DNA from: Planctomycetes bacterium RIFCSPHIGHO2_12_FULL_52_36
Lineage (GTDB): Bacteria; Planctomycetota; Brocadiia; Brocadiales; Bathyanammoxibiaceae
Length of the DNA stretch: 6,133 nt
Direction: 5' to 3'
Assembly: GCA_001828545.1 (NCBI GenBank)
Contig: MHYW01000060.1
Location: 1-6,133 of the forward strand
Both the position numbers and the translations under genes were made by a program. Positions within the stretch are counted from its first letter, which is position 1, and every line of letters begins with the position of its first letter. Below are positions 5,937 to 6,133 of the stretch, one piece after another. The notes under the pieces are model-generated. The model was not told where the DNA came from and made no database searches. It worked only from the letters and a program-made list of their open reading frames with translations.

Positions 5937-5984
5937 ACTATTAAGGGCTACACTCTAAGCCTGGCCACCCATGCCAGTTAAGGA

Positions 5985-6013
5985 ACTTTAACAAAAACTC
6001 TTTCAGAATGCAA
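5985..6013 (-). promoter_or_regulatory. Possible promoter for the pilD-ompA-hisH operon
   Basis: On the minus strand TTGCAT (6013-6008) lies 17 nt before TAAAGT (5990-5985), with TG and one base immediately before the latter (extended -10). The -35 match is weak (3 of 6) and the -10 fair (4 of 6). It would start transcription near 5978, giving a leader of about 40 nt that contains a small stem CTGGC/GCCAG (5961-5977). Its position between E3 and the first gene of the run is suggestive; confidence is limited. Confidence 0.33.
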
Positions 6014-6032
6014 GAACTTCTTTTAAGAAAAA

Positions 6033-6121
6033 AGAGAATTCAGAATTCGGTAGTCAGAATAAAGAATAGGCCTTTCTGTATCCTTGATTCTGTATTCGGA
6101 ATTCTGTATTCTGTATCCCAC
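6033..6121. repeat. E3: inverted arrays of 7-bp units upstream of pilD
   Basis: The left array (6033-6067) holds five units: AGAGAAT, TCAGAAT, TCGGTAG, TCAGAAT, AAAGAAT. After AGGCC the opposite sense follows (6073-6121): TTTCTGT, ATCCTTG, ATTCTGT, ATTCGGA, ATTCTGT twice, and a degenerate ATCCCAC. The right unit ATTCTGT is the complement of ACAGAAT, one base from the left unit TCAGAAT. Folding the five-unit arms on each other pairs about 27 of 35 positions. The third unit from the outside is the most deviant on both sides (TCGGTAG and ATTCGGA). The last 12 bases of the window, beyond the element, are too short to assign. Confidence 0.8.
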
Positions 6122-6133
6122 ATATGCGGCAGA

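Noticed and set aside
5961..5980. A sigma-54 promoter around the TGGCAT word upstream of pilD
   Set aside because: The GC element at the required -12 distance is missing, and the word is part of a small stem.

Overview
The window is a bacterial segment of moderate GC content. All seven recognisable genes lie on the minus strand, so they are transcribed from high to low coordinates. The set suggests a diderm (Gram-negative-type) bacterium: an OmpA-type peptidoglycan-anchored lipoprotein, a type IV prepilin peptidase, a second secreted protein, histidine biosynthesis and a PAS-domain signalling protein. The species cannot be named from the sequence. The intergenic repeats look like those of uncultured environmental lineages, but that is an impression and not an identification.

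Layout in transcription order. 6121-6033: an intergenic element of inverted 7-bp tandem repeats (E3). 6013-5985: a possible promoter. 5936-5016: prepilin peptidase (pilD-like). 4988-4320: OmpA-family lipoprotein. 4323-3721: hisH, whose start overlaps the lipoprotein stop as ATGA. 3712-3269: a small secreted protein of unknown function. 3268-3191: a second inverted heptad element (E2), filling the whole gap to the next gene. 3188-2463: hisA. 2418-2350: two GC-rich hairpins of a repeat type. 2310-2283: a good promoter. 2232-190: an EF-G-2-like translational GTPase. 185-114: a third inverted heptad element (E1), again filling the whole gap. 111-1: the first 37 codons of a PAS-domain protein, cut by the window edge.

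From pilD to hisA the genes are tightly packed and co-directional (27-nt gap, 4-nt overlap, 8-nt gap, then E2), so they probably form one transcription unit joining envelope and histidine genes. HisH and HisA are consecutive histidine-pathway partners around imidazole glycerol phosphate synthase; HisF, the partner of HisH, is not in the window. The GTPase has its own promoter and strong ribosome-binding site and is separate from any str-operon genes.

The most interesting signal is between the genes. E1, E2 and E3 share no sequence, yet each is built the same way: about five 7-bp units in one orientation, a short spacer, then five to seven units of the reverse complement, about 72-90 bp in all. 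E1 and E2 run from the stop codon of one gene to within 2 nt of the start of the next and leave no Shine-Dalgarno sequence there, whereas genes not preceded by an element have strong ones. This looks like a repeat class defined by geometry and not by sequence.
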